From NCBI GenBank assembly GCA_945910715.1, contig CAMDZU010000128.1:1-5044 (forward strand): 5,044 bases of DNA, written 5' to 3'. This DNA is from an uncultured Clostridia bacterium (lineage in GTDB: Bacteria > Bacillota > Clostridia > Oscillospirales > Ruminococcaceae). Below the pieces are notes generated by a model, which saw nothing but the letters and a program-made list of their open reading frames with translations, did not search any database and was not told where the DNA came from. The position numbers were made by a program, and so were the translations under genes. Positions 1 to 5,044 of the stretch are shown piece after piece (within the stretch, counting starts at the first letter, position 1; every line of letters starts with the position of its first letter).

Positions 1-3
1 CTT

Positions 4-588
4 TTATTCATCAGTCTTTGGTTTTTCCTCAATTTCTTTAAGCGGCTCAAAAACCTCGTCCTCACGCTCCACAAAAAGCATACCATCGTTTTCTAGGACA
101 ACAATTACCTTTTCTCCCTCGTCAATGTCTGTTTCGTTGGCGGAAACGGCATTGAAAAAGTACTCACTGCCTTTATAGACAAGCTTCACCTTGCCCCAGC
201 CGTCCCCCGAAATAAAGTCGATAACAACCGCCGCCATTCCCGAAAGGTCAAAGCCTTTTGGGAGGGCTTCTTTTTTTATACGGGGAATAAAAAACATTTC
301 AGCGCAGTTCACCGCCATTGCAAAAATAAGAGCGCAGAAAAGGCTTATGTACCACATAAAGCCCATCAAATCCAGCACTATGCCGCAAAGCCCGAAAGCA
401 AAGCAGAAAACGAAAATCATGGTAAGATTGTGGGGTATGAAATTTTCAACAGGTATTGTTTTGCCATGAAAAACGAACAAGTCCTTTTCCAGACCGAAAC
501 GCTTGATTTTCTCCACATACCGCAGCAGCATATCCATAGTAAAGGCAACCAGTGATACTACCGCAATCACAAGATAAGCGACTGTCAC
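4..588 (-). CDS. Small membrane protein with C-terminal NfeD-like OB-fold domain
   Basis: The 194-residue protein has three hydrophobic segments at about residues 3-22, 54-73 and 75-98. A soluble tail at about 113-175 follows, whose pattern (GMAAVVIDF, then GKVKLVYKG, EGEKVIVV and MLFVE) resembles the beta-barrel C-terminal domain of NfeD proteins. The last 20 or so residues are acidic and lysine-rich. The large N-terminal serine-protease part of long NfeD proteins is absent, so this is a short-type member. Short NfeD proteins are thought to act with membrane partners in membrane quality or organisation, but no biochemical role can be assigned here. The start is GTG, overlapping the TGA stop of the upstream CorC-type gene by 4 bases (GTGA), with an AGGA ribosome site (595-598) 6 bases upstream. 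This implies translational coupling and a shared job or shared regulation. The gene is complete, with its TAA stop at 4-6. Domain assignment is moderately sure; function is unknown. Confidence 0.8.
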   Translation of the reverse strand: MTVAYLVIAVVSLVAFTMDMLLRYVEKIKRFGLEKDLFVFHGKTIPVENFIPHNLTMIFVFCFAFGLCGIVLDLMGFMWYISLFCALIFAMAVNCAEMFFIPRIKKEALPKGFDLSGMAAVVIDFISGDGWGKVKLVYKGSEYFFNAVSANETDIDEGEKVIVVLENDGMLFVEREDEVFEPLKEIEEKPKTDE

Positions 589-1859
589 TGTTCTTCCTCG
601 TTCTGCTCCGGCTTGATAATTTCAAACCGCATTTTGCCTACTGTCCGCTCGTTCACCGTAAGCACGGTTATAATAAAATCGGGAGTTTTTACAGCGTCGT
701 TAGGCTCAGGGATTTTGCCGAAAAGCTCCACAACCCAGCCGCCTACTGTATTGCAGTCGGAATTTATCTCAAACTCCATATTCCTGTTTTCAAAGTAGCG
801 GTTGAAGTCGATAAGGGAAACCTCGCCCATTACCTCGAAAACATTTTCCGAGGTGAACTTCACGGGAGAAACCACCTCGTCGTTTTCGTCCCAGATTTCG
901 CCAACAAGCTCCTCTAAAATATCCTCCAGCGTAACAATGCCCTCTGTGCCGCCGTATTGGTCCACAACCACCGCCATGTGCATTTTTTCCTTCTGCATTT
1001 TTTTCAGTATTTCCGAAATGCGCATAAGGCTGGGCACAAAGATAGTTTCGGTCATAATGTCACGGATAATGAAGTCCTTTTTCTCCATAAGCTTGTGAAG
1101 AAATTCCTTGTGATTTACAACGCCAACAATGTGGTCTATGTTCTTTTCATAGACGGGTATTCTTGAATAGCCCTCATCGAAAAACAGCTTTACCAGCTTT
1201 TCAACATCGTCGTTTATTTCAACGGCAACAATCTTTATTCTTGGAGTCAGAATTTCGTCAACGATAGTTTCGTCAAATTCAAGGGCAGAGCGCACAAGGT
1301 TGCTTTCCTGTTCCTCAAGCACTCCCTCGTCTTCAATCTCGTCAATAATCTGCATAAGCTCCTGCTCGGTAACGGAAACGTCCTTGTTTTTGCTTGCGAA
1401 AAGCTTGGTTGCGGCTTTTTGCAGCAGCAGGAAAAATGCTGACAATGGGGTGAAAATAAGCATCAGAAAGCGCATTACGCCGCCTATTGCAAGAACGAAA
1501 GCCTCCGAGTGGGCCTTGGCGATGGTCTTTGGCATTATCTCGCCGAAAATAAGCACCACAATTGTAATTACCACCGTTGAAACCAGCGGTCCGTTATCCG
1601 CAAGAAGAATGGTGAACATTACCGTTGCAAGGGAGGAGGTGGCAATGTTTACGATGTTGTTTCCCACAAGTATGGTGGTAAGTGCCTTATCGTACTTGTC
1701 CATTACATACAGCGCTGTTTTTGCCGCCTTGCTGCCCTCATCCGCCTTTGCTTTGAGGCGGATACGGTTTGCGCAGGTGAAAGCTGTTTCAGACGCTGAA
1801 AAAAATGATGAAAACAAAATCAGAACTACAATGATTATTATATAAACAAGAGTGTCCAT
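585..1859 (-). CDS. CNNM/CorC (HlyC) family membrane transporter with CBS pair
   Basis: The 424-residue protein has the full architecture and usual length of the CorC/HlyC family. The N-terminal CNNM (DUF21) membrane domain spans about residues 1-150, with family motifs SASETA (21-26), GNN (66-68) and FGEIMPK (105-111). A linker rich in acidic residues follows. The CBS pair lies at about 205-255 and 268-325, including DQYGG (300-304) and the following VTLEDILEE. A CorC/HlyC transporter-associated domain covers about 336-416. Members act in the cytoplasmic membrane in magnesium (and perhaps cobalt) efflux or homeostasis, with the CBS pair sensing Mg-ATP; the exact ion here is inference. 'Hemolysin' in older annotation is probably misleading. 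The ATG at 1859 has GGAGAA about 4 bases upstream. The gene has its own promoter and is translationally coupled to the NfeD-like gene after it. All hallmark motifs are intact; the family often reads DEYGG where this protein has DQYGG. Confidence 0.93.
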   Translation of the reverse strand: MDTLVYIIIIVVLILFSSFFSASETAFTCANRIRLKAKADEGSKAAKTALYVMDKYDKALTTILVGNNIVNIATSSLATVMFTILLADNGPLVSTVVITIVVLIFGEIMPKTIAKAHSEAFVLAIGGVMRFLMLIFTPLSAFFLLLQKAATKLFASKNKDVSVTEQELMQIIDEIEDEGVLEEQESNLVRSALEFDETIVDEILTPRIKIVAVEINDDVEKLVKLFFDEGYSRIPVYEKNIDHIVGVVNHKEFLHKLMEKKDFIIRDIMTETIFVPSLMRISEILKKMQKEKMHMAVVVDQYGGTEGIVTLEDILEELVGEIWDENDEVVSPVKFTSENVFEVMGEVSLIDFNRYFENRNMEFEINSDCNTVGGWVVELFGKIPEPNDAVKTPDFIITVLTVNERTVGKMRFEIIKPEQNEEEQ

Positions 1860-1888
1860 AAAATTCTCCGTTAGGTTTTATTTATTAT

Positions 1889-1917
1889 ATTAAAGCACAT
1901 TTTGTGCGGTTAGTCAA
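1889..1917 (-). promoter_or_regulatory. Sigma-A-type promoter of the CorC-type/NfeD-like unit
   Basis: On the minus strand, TTGACT (1917-1912, 5 of 6 consensus) is separated by exactly 17 bases from TTTAAT (1894-1889, 5 of 6). The predicted transcript starts near 1882, giving a leader of about 20 bases that carries the GGAG ribosome site at 1869-1866. It faces away from the gtrA promoter, with about 20 bp between the two -35 boxes. Prediction is by sequence match only. Confidence 0.7.
1895..1907. promoter_or_regulatory. Interrupted palindrome in promoter spacer, possible operator
   Basis: GCACA and TGTGC form a perfect 5+5 inverted repeat around a 3-base AT centre. It fills most of the spacer between the -35 and -10 boxes of the CorC-type promoter. 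A dimeric regulator bound here would block or reshape RNA polymerase binding. No regulator gene is in the window, and a repeat this short can arise by chance, so the operator role is inference. Confidence 0.3.
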
Positions 1918-1937
1918 GGCAAAATAACAATTTGATG

Positions 1938-1966
1938 TTGCAAAAACAGACAGTTTGTAGTATTAT
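1938..1966 (+). promoter_or_regulatory. Likely promoter of gtrA
   Basis: TTGCAA (1938-1943, 4 of 6 consensus) and TATTAT (1961-1966, 5 of 6) are 17 bases apart. The predicted start is near 1973, leaving a short leader of about 26 bases. This is the best match in the 1860-1998 divergent gap, weaker than the other promoters here, which suggests moderate expression of gtrA. Confidence 0.5.
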
Positions 1967-1998
1967 AGAAATATCGCATAAAATGAAAAGGGAAAATT

Positions 1999-2544
1999 AT
2001 GAATAAAATTCTTGAAATACTGAGAAAAGCAATTCACCCAAGGAACTGGAAGTCCCTTTACGCCGAGTACAAGGAGATTTTCAGATATATTTTCTTCGGC
2101 GTACTGACAACCGTGGTATCATTTGTCACATATTACATTTTCCGCTGGATTTTTCCCAATGCAGACAGCGTACCCGTTTTTCTGAGATGGATTTTTAAGC
2201 TGACCTCCGCTTTCGGCGTGGAAAGCAACACGGCTTTGCCTGTAATCCTGTCCTGGATCTGCTCCGTGACCTTTGCTTATGTTACCAACAGAAAATGGGT
2301 CTTTGAAAGCAGGGCAAGGGGCTTTGCCAAGGTTGCGGCGGAGTGCGCTTCCTTTTACGGTGCAAGAGTGCTTACCTTATTTGTTGATATTGTTATAATG
2401 TATCTTATGGTTGACCTTACGGGAATTGCAAATCCGATTTATGAATTCTTTGCAAAGGCAGTTTCGAGCGTTTTCGTGCTGGTGCTTAACTATGTTTTCT
2501 CAAAGCTGCTGGTTTTTCGCAAAAAAAACGAAAAAAACTCTTGA
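1999..2544 (+). CDS. GtrA-family polytopic membrane protein
   Basis: The 181-residue protein has about four hydrophobic segments, near residues 29-50, 80-98, 122-142 and 157-172. It carries the recurring signatures of the GtrA/DPMS family: RYIFFGVLTTVVSF in the first helix (29-42), FAYVTNRKWVF after the second (102-112), and NYVFSKLLVFRKK at the end (164-176). The family is associated with moving lipid-linked sugars (for example undecaprenyl-phosphate glucose) across the cytoplasmic membrane for glycosylation of cell-wall polymers or O-antigen. The substrate here cannot be told, and no glycosyltransferase lies beside it. The N-terminal 28 residues are basic and probably cytoplasmic. The region between helices one and two is longer than in minimal family members. 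The ATG at 1999 has a modest AAAGGGA ribosome site. The end of the gene is unusually A-rich because it overlaps the promoter of the next operon. Confidence 0.88.
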   Translation: MNKILEILRKAIHPRNWKSLYAEYKEIFRYIFFGVLTTVVSFVTYYIFRWIFPNADSVPVFLRWIFKLTSAFGVESNTALPVILSWICSVTFAYVTNRKWVFESRARGFAKVAAECASFYGARVLTLFVDIVIMYLMVDLTGIANPIYEFFAKAVSSVFVLVLNYVFSKLLVFRKKNEKNS

Positions 2545-2568
2545 CAATCAGCATTTATATGGTATAAT
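2521..2568 (+). promoter_or_regulatory. Strong promoter with UP-like A-tracts for ylxM-ffh operon
   Basis: Perfect TTGACA (2541-2546) and perfect TATAAT (2563-2568) are 16 bases apart, and TG at 2560-2561 makes an extended -10. Two A-tracts, A8 at 2521-2528 and A7 at 2531-2537, start 10 bases apart on one helical face at roughly -54 to -38. These are the positions of the two subsites of an UP element bound by the RNA polymerase alpha subunits. Transcription should start near 2575. The -35 box overlaps the TGA stop of gtrA (2542-2544). There is no terminator between gtrA and ylxM, so read-through from gtrA is also possible. Confidence 0.88.
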
Positions 2569-2579
2569 AATATAGTCGG

Positions 2580-2601
2580 TGTAAATCAAATGAGGTTTAC
2601 A
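2580..2601 (+). other. Possible leader hairpin upstream of ylxM
   Basis: TGTAAA (2580-2585) can pair with TTTACA (2596-2601), giving a 6-bp AT-rich stem with a 10-base loop in the predicted mRNA leader. It ends three bases before the AGGAGG ribosome site of ylxM. The stem is weak and may have no role; it leaves the ribosome site free. Confidence 0.25.
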
Positions 2602-2604
2602 GTC

Positions 2605-2610
2605 AGGAGG
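2605..2610 (+). promoter_or_regulatory. Ribosome binding site that fixes the ylxM start
   Basis: A perfect AGGAGG lies 6 bases before the ATG at 2617. The earlier in-frame ATG at 2590 has no ribosome site and would begin only about 15 bases into the predicted mRNA, so 2617 is the start. Confidence 0.85.
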
Positions 2611-2616
2611 TCGGCA

Positions 2617-2958
2617 ATGCCAAAGGATTTGAACACAACCGTTCTTCTTGATTTTTACGGCTCGCTGCTTACGGAAAAACAGCGTGAAACCCTTTCCCTT
2701 TACTATGAGGCGGATTTGTCGCTGGGGGAAATTTCCGAGGAAACGGGAATTACAAGACAGGGAGTTCTCAACTGCATAAAGAAAAGCGAGGCAAAGCTTA
2801 TGGAGCTTGAGGAACAGCTTGGACTTGCACGCAGACTTCACGAGGTGGATAAGGACATTGCTCAGCTGGAGCGGCTTATTTACGAGGCAAAAATAACAGA
2901 TAAGTCGGTTATGAGCAGCATTGAGGAAAAGCTGACTGAAATAAAATCAAAGTTATAA
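2617..2958 (+). CDS. ylxM: YlxM/p13-like SRP-associated DNA-binding-type protein
   Basis: With the start at 2617 the protein has 113 residues, the usual size for the YlxM (UPF0122) family. Residues about 19-60 form a helix-turn-helix like sigma-factor region 4: TEKQRETLSLYYEADLSLGE leads into EISEETGITRQGV, with the recognition helix near 46-56. The remainder is charged, helical and probably coiled-coil (60-113). YlxM is encoded beside ffh or ftsY in many Gram-positives, and in streptococci it has been reported to modulate the SRP GTPase, so a role in co-translational membrane targeting is more likely than classical transcription control. Its TAA stop lies inside the ribosome site of ffh, so the two genes are tightly coupled. 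Family membership is confident from order and sequence; molecular function is known only in outline. Confidence 0.92.
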   Translation: MPKDLNTTVLLDFYGSLLTEKQRETLSLYYEADLSLGEISEETGITRQGVLNCIKKSEAKLMELEEQLGLARRLHEVDKDIAQLERLIYEAKITDKSVMSSIEEKLTEIKSKL

Positions 2959-2963
2959 GGAGG
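2956..2963 (+). promoter_or_regulatory. Ribosome binding site of ffh overlapping the ylxM stop
   Basis: TAAGGAGG combines the ylxM stop codon (TAA, 2956-2958) with a near-perfect ribosome site, 7 bases before ATG 2971. An in-frame TTG at 2965 is only 1 base from it and so is too close to be used. Confidence 0.85.
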
Positions 2964-2970
2964 CTTGCGT

Positions 2971-4320
2971 ATGGCATTTGAGGGATTATCGGAAAAGCTT
3001 GGCAAGGTTTTCAAAAGCTTAAAGGGTCACGGCAAGCTTAGCGAAAAAGACGTCAGGGACGCAATGCGTGAAGTCAGAATGGCGCTGCTTGAAGCGGACG
3101 TAAGCTTCAAGGTAGTCAAGGACTTCATCAACACCGTTACCGAAAGAGCCATCGGCTCTGAGGTTATGAACAGCCTTACTCCTGCACAGCAGGTTATTGA
3201 TATAGTACACGAAGAGCTTGTAAAGCTTATGGGCGAAACCAACGTGAAAATCGACTTTCCGTCAAAGCCGCCCTGTGTAATTATGATGTGCGGTCTTCAG
3301 GGTGCAGGTAAAACCACCCACTCCGCCAAGCTTGCAAAATGGCTTAAGAAGCAGAACAGACGCCCATTGTTGGTTGCCTGCGACATTTACCGTCCTGCGG
3401 CTATCGACCAGCTGAAAATCGTGGGCGAAAAGGCTGAAACCAAGGTCTTTGAAATGGGGCAGGAAAACCCCGTTAAAATCGCAAGAGAAAGCGTCAAGTA
3501 CGCAAAGGACAACGGCTATGACGTTGTAATCCTTGATACGGCAGGCCGTCTGCATATTGACGAGCAGCTTATGGACGAGCTGAAGAACATCAAGGAAGAA
3601 ACTCAGCCAAACGAAATACTCCTTGTTGTGGATTCAATGACAGGTCAGGACGCAGTAAACGTTGCGAAAAGCTTCAACGAGGCGCTGGAAATCAGCGGCG
3701 TAATTCTCACAAAGCTGGACGGCGACACAAGAGGCGGTGCGGCTTTATCTGTTCTTGCGGTAACAGGCAAGCCGATCAAATTCTCGGGTATCGGCGAAAA
3801 GATAGACGACCTTGAGCCTTTCCACCCGGACAGAATGGCGTCAAGAATACTGGGTATGGGCGACGTGCTCAGCCTTATTGAAAAGGCGAAAAACACTGTT
3901 GACGAAAAGGAACAGCTTCGTCTTGCAAAGAAAATGCAGGAAAACAAGTTCGATATGAACGATTTGCTGGCGCAGTTCAATCAGATTGAGAAGATGGGCA
4001 GCATAAGCTCCCTCATCAATATGATTCCGGGCATAAGCGGCAAAATCAAGGAAGAGGACATTGACGAAAAGAAAATGCCGAGAACAAAGGCAATCATTAT
4101 GTCAATGACCAAGGCGGAGCGTGAAAAGCCCTCTATTATTGACGCAAAGCGTAAACGCAGAATTGCGGCAGGCTCGGGTACAAAGGTTGAGGACGTAAAT
4201 CAGCTACTTAAGCAGTTCGATATGATGAAGAAAATGATGAAGCAGATGGGAATGAAGGGCGGCAAGAAAAAACGCTTCCCGAAATTTCCTATGAATATGG
4301 GCGGAATGCCGCCGTTTTGA
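2971..4320 (+). CDS. ffh: Signal recognition particle GTPase Ffh (SRP54)
   Basis: Ffh binds 4.5S/scRNA and the signal peptides of nascent membrane proteins, and delivers ribosomes to the FtsY receptor at the membrane. The 449-residue protein shows all three parts. The N domain covers about residues 1-95. The GTPase G domain follows with GLQGAGKTT (108-116, P-loop), DIYRPAAIDQL, DTAGR (189-193), TKLDGD (247-252) and GIGEKIDDLEPF (from 273). The M domain runs from about 295 to the end, with the RNA-binding segment RKRRIAAGSG followed by DVNQLLKQF. The tail is methionine-, lysine- and glycine-rich and ends in NMGGMPPF. Length and motif spacing match typical bacterial Ffh, and nothing is missing. 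ATG 2971 is chosen because AAGGAGG lies 7 bases upstream. The SRP RNA gene and ftsY are not in the window. Expression should follow the strong promoter upstream of ylxM. Confidence 0.98.
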   Translation: MAFEGLSEKLGKVFKSLKGHGKLSEKDVRDAMREVRMALLEADVSFKVVKDFINTVTERAIGSEVMNSLTPAQQVIDIVHEELVKLMGETNVKIDFPSKPPCVIMMCGLQGAGKTTHSAKLAKWLKKQNRRPLLVACDIYRPAAIDQLKIVGEKAETKVFEMGQENPVKIARESVKYAKDNGYDVVILDTAGRLHIDEQLMDELKNIKEETQPNEILLVVDSMTGQDAVNVAKSFNEALEISGVILTKLDGDTRGGAALSVLAVTGKPIKFSGIGEKIDDLEPFHPDRMASRILGMGDVLSLIEKAKNTVDEKEQLRLAKKMQENKFDMNDLLAQFNQIEKMGSISSLINMIPGISGKIKEEDIDEKKMPRTKAIIMSMTKAEREKPSIIDAKRKRRIAAGSGTKVEDVNQLLKQFDMMKKMMKQMGMKGGKKKRFPKFPMNMGGMPPF

Positions 4321-4324
4321 TTGA

Positions 4325-4353
4325 TTTTAATGCAGACGCATTGAATATATAAA
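4325..4353 (+). promoter_or_regulatory. Weak candidate internal promoter before rpsP
   Basis: TATAAA (4348-4353, 5 of 6 for a -10 box) is preceded at 17 bases by a poor -35 (TTTTAA, 4325-4330, 3 of 6). The 62-bp AT-rich gap and the need for extra ribosomal protein make an internal start plausible, but the match is weak. Confidence 0.25.
4326..4345 (+). other. Small hairpin in the ffh-rpsP gap
   Basis: AATGC (4329-4333) pairs with GCATT (4338-4342) around a 4-base AGAC loop. The stem extends outward by one T-G and two T-A pairs to 4326 and 4345. No T-run follows, so it is not an intrinsic terminator. It could be an mRNA-processing or stability element that lets rpsP be expressed differently from ffh, or simply chance. 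Confidence 0.25.
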
Positions 4354-4382
4354 GATAAACAATTTTATGGAGGAACACAAAA

Positions 4383-4628
4383 ATGGCAGTAAAAATCAGA
4401 CTTAGAAGAATTGGCGCTAAGAAGGCTCCTATTTACAGAGTAGTAGTTGCAGATTCACGCTTCCCACGCGATGGTCGTTTCATCGAAGAAATCGGTTACT
4501 ACAACCCCAACGTTGAGCCTGCAGAAGTAAAGGTTGACGCTGAAAAGGCACAGACATGGATCAAGAACGGCGCTCAGCCAACCGATACAGTTAAGAGATT
4601 ACTCAAGAACAACGGTATTATTGGTTAA
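4383..4628 (+). CDS. rpsP: 30S ribosomal protein S16
   Basis: The 81-residue protein is the normal length for bacterial S16 and is recognisable throughout: the start [19 protein letters not shown], then [20 protein letters not shown] (about 20-42). The C-terminal helical part has [17 protein letters not shown]16 is an early-binding small-subunit protein that contacts 16S rRNA and helps fold the 5' and central domains. The ATG at 4383 has GGAGG (4369-4373) 9 bases upstream. The gene lies 62 bases after ffh and 41 bases before khpA, the usual Firmicutes neighbourhood. Codons look more biased (AGA, GTA, GTT, GGT, AAG) than in the minus-strand genes, as expected for a highly expressed gene. One mild difference is phenylalanine in [11 protein letters not shown], where serine is more usual after the R. 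Confidence 0.98.
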   Translation: MAVKIRLRRIGAKKAPIYRVVVADSRFPRDGRFIEEIGYYNPNVEPAEVKVDAEKAQTWIKNGAQPTDTVKRLLKNNGIIG

Positions 4629-4669
4629 TCTTGCAGCTATTGAGGTTTGCCTCGTAGAAAGGAATCAAT

Positions 4670-4903
4670 ATGGAAGAACTTTTAGTAGCAATGGTAGAGG
4701 AGCTTGTTGACGATAAGTCTGCAATTTCCGTTACCGTTGATGAGCCTGACGCAGAGGGTACAATCGTTTATCATTTACACGTTGCTCCCGACGATATGGG
4801 CAGAGTTATCGGCAAGCAGGGACGTATTGCCAAGGCAATAAGAACAATTATGCGTGCCGGTGCTGTAAGATACAACCAGAAGGTTATGGTTGAAATTGAT
4901 TGA
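4670..4903 (+). CDS. khpA: KH-domain RNA-binding protein KhpA
   Basis: This 77-residue single-domain protein has a KH fold with the RNA-gripping GxxG loop GKQG (48-51) inside MGRVIGKQGRIAKAIRTIMR. It matches the size and sequence of KhpA (YlqC, UPF0109). In streptococci and other Firmicutes, KhpA pairs with KhpB (EloR/Jag) and binds many transcripts, influencing cell elongation and division; KhpB is not in this window. The ATG at 4670 has GAAAGGA (4657-4663) 6 bases upstream. The gene follows rpsP in the usual order and is the last gene before a strong terminator, so ylxM-ffh-rpsP-khpA appears to be one transcription unit. In many relatives rimM, trmD and rplS come next without a break; here they do not follow immediately. 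Confidence 0.95.
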   Translation: MEELLVAMVEELVDDKSAISVTVDEPDAEGTIVYHLHVAPDDMGRVIGKQGRIAKAIRTIMRAGAVRYNQKVMVEID

Positions 4904-4930
4904 TTAGCTGTTTATGCGGCTGAAAAAAAA

Positions 4931-4960
4931 CTCCATTGCATTTTGTGCAGTGGAGTTTTT
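4931..4960 (+). terminator. Strong intrinsic terminator after khpA, probably bidirectional
   Basis: CTCCATTGCA (4931-4940) pairs with TGCAGTGGAG (4946-4955) over 10 bp with a single G-T wobble, around a 5-base loop. TTTTT (4956-4960) follows on the plus strand. A8 (4923-4930) precedes the stem, so the minus strand has its own T8 tract, and the A- and T-tracts can lengthen the stem to 15 bp. It lies 27 bases after the khpA stop and should end the operon and block transcription entering from the right. Confidence 0.92.
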
Positions 4961-4987
4961 AATTTAATGTCTGCTCATTAACTTCTG

Positions 4988-5044
4988 ATAGGCTCAATAA
5001 CAATTATAATACTAATTCCTAATCTCATTATAGACAAAGCCTAT
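4988..5044. repeat. Short inverted repeat at the right edge
   Basis: ATAGGCT (4988-4994) and AGCCTAT (5038-5044) are perfect 7-base inverted copies 43 bases apart, flanking AT-rich DNA that contains the self-complementary ATTATAAT (5003-5010). The copies reach the edge of the window, so the repeat may extend further. There is no coding sequence between them. It could be part of a small repeat element, a leader structure for a downstream gene, or chance. Confidence 0.25.

Noticed and set aside
1300..1845. 181-codon open frame on the plus strand opposite the CorC-type gene
   Set aside because: It is antisense to a well-recognised gene, is serine-, isoleucine- and threonine-rich as shadows are, and has no family-like motifs.
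1898..1907. CATTTTGTGC shared between the CorC-type promoter and the khpA terminator (4939-4948)
   Set aside because: Only 10 bases, in unrelated contexts, each explained by its local stem; most likely chance.
2590..2616. Longer ylxM beginning at the upstream ATG
   Set aside because: No ribosome site precedes 2590, while AGGAGG sits 6 bases before the ATG at 2617; the nine extra residues do not look like the family's N-terminus.
2548..2841. 97-codon open frame opposite ylxM
   Set aside because: It runs across the strong promoter and the conserved ylxM helix-turn-helix coding region, with no motif or ribosome site to support it.
2965..2970. TTG start for ffh two codons upstream
   Set aside because: It lies 1 base after the ribosome site, too close; ATG 2971 has normal spacing and gives the standard MAFEGLSEKL start.
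3645..3980. 111-codon open frame opposite ffh
   Set aside because: It is antisense to the conserved GTPase and M domains and is of low-complexity composition; a shadow frame.
4906..4921. Small stem AGCTG/CGGCT just after the khpA stop
   Set aside because: Five pairs with a wobble, followed by A's and not T's; the strong terminator immediately after it explains the region.
5003..5010. TATAAT at 5005-5010 as a promoter for a downstream gene
   Set aside because: No acceptable -35 box lies 15-19 bases upstream; the best (TTAACT at 4978-4983) is 21 bases away. AT-rich DNA yields such -10 boxes often.

Overview
The window looks like the chromosome of a low-to-moderate GC member of the Firmicutes (Bacillota), most likely an anaerobic clostridium of the Ruminococcus/Oscillospiraceae type. 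The evidence is strong AGGAGG-type ribosome binding sites, sigma-A-like TTGACA/TATAAT promoters, an ylxM-ffh-rpsP-khpA gene order typical of Firmicutes, and A-rich codon use with many AGA and AAA codons. The genus-level guess is inference from style, not from a marker comparison. All six genes are intact. I see no mobile element, CRISPR array, tRNA or rRNA.

The left part (4-1859, minus strand) is a two-gene unit. A CNNM/CorC-type membrane protein with paired CBS domains and a C-terminal CorC/HlyC domain is followed, with a 4-base GTGA stop/start overlap, by a small three-helix membrane protein ending in an NfeD-like OB-fold domain. A good promoter (TTGACT-17-TTTAAT) lies just upstream in a 139-bp divergent intergenic region, and its spacer holds a 13-bp interrupted palindrome.

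The middle (1999-2544, plus strand) is a GtrA-family membrane protein transcribed divergently from the CorC-type gene. Its last codons and stop codon overlap the upstream part of a very strong promoter (two A-tracts, TTGACA, extended TGG-TATAAT).

The right part (2617-4903, plus strand) is a protein-targeting and translation operon: ylxM (accessory protein of the signal recognition particle), ffh (SRP GTPase), rpsP (ribosomal protein S16) and khpA (KH-domain RNA-binding protein). It ends in a strong hairpin terminator at 4931-4960. Compared with the common Firmicutes arrangement, ftsY does not precede ylxM, and rimM-trmD-rplS is not joined directly to khpA, although it could lie beyond the window under its own promoter.

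This is mainly housekeeping DNA. I did not find a credible undescribed system. The points worth a second look are regulatory: the promoter inside the end of gtrA, the palindrome in the CorC-type promoter, the early terminator after khpA, and the ffh-rpsP junction.
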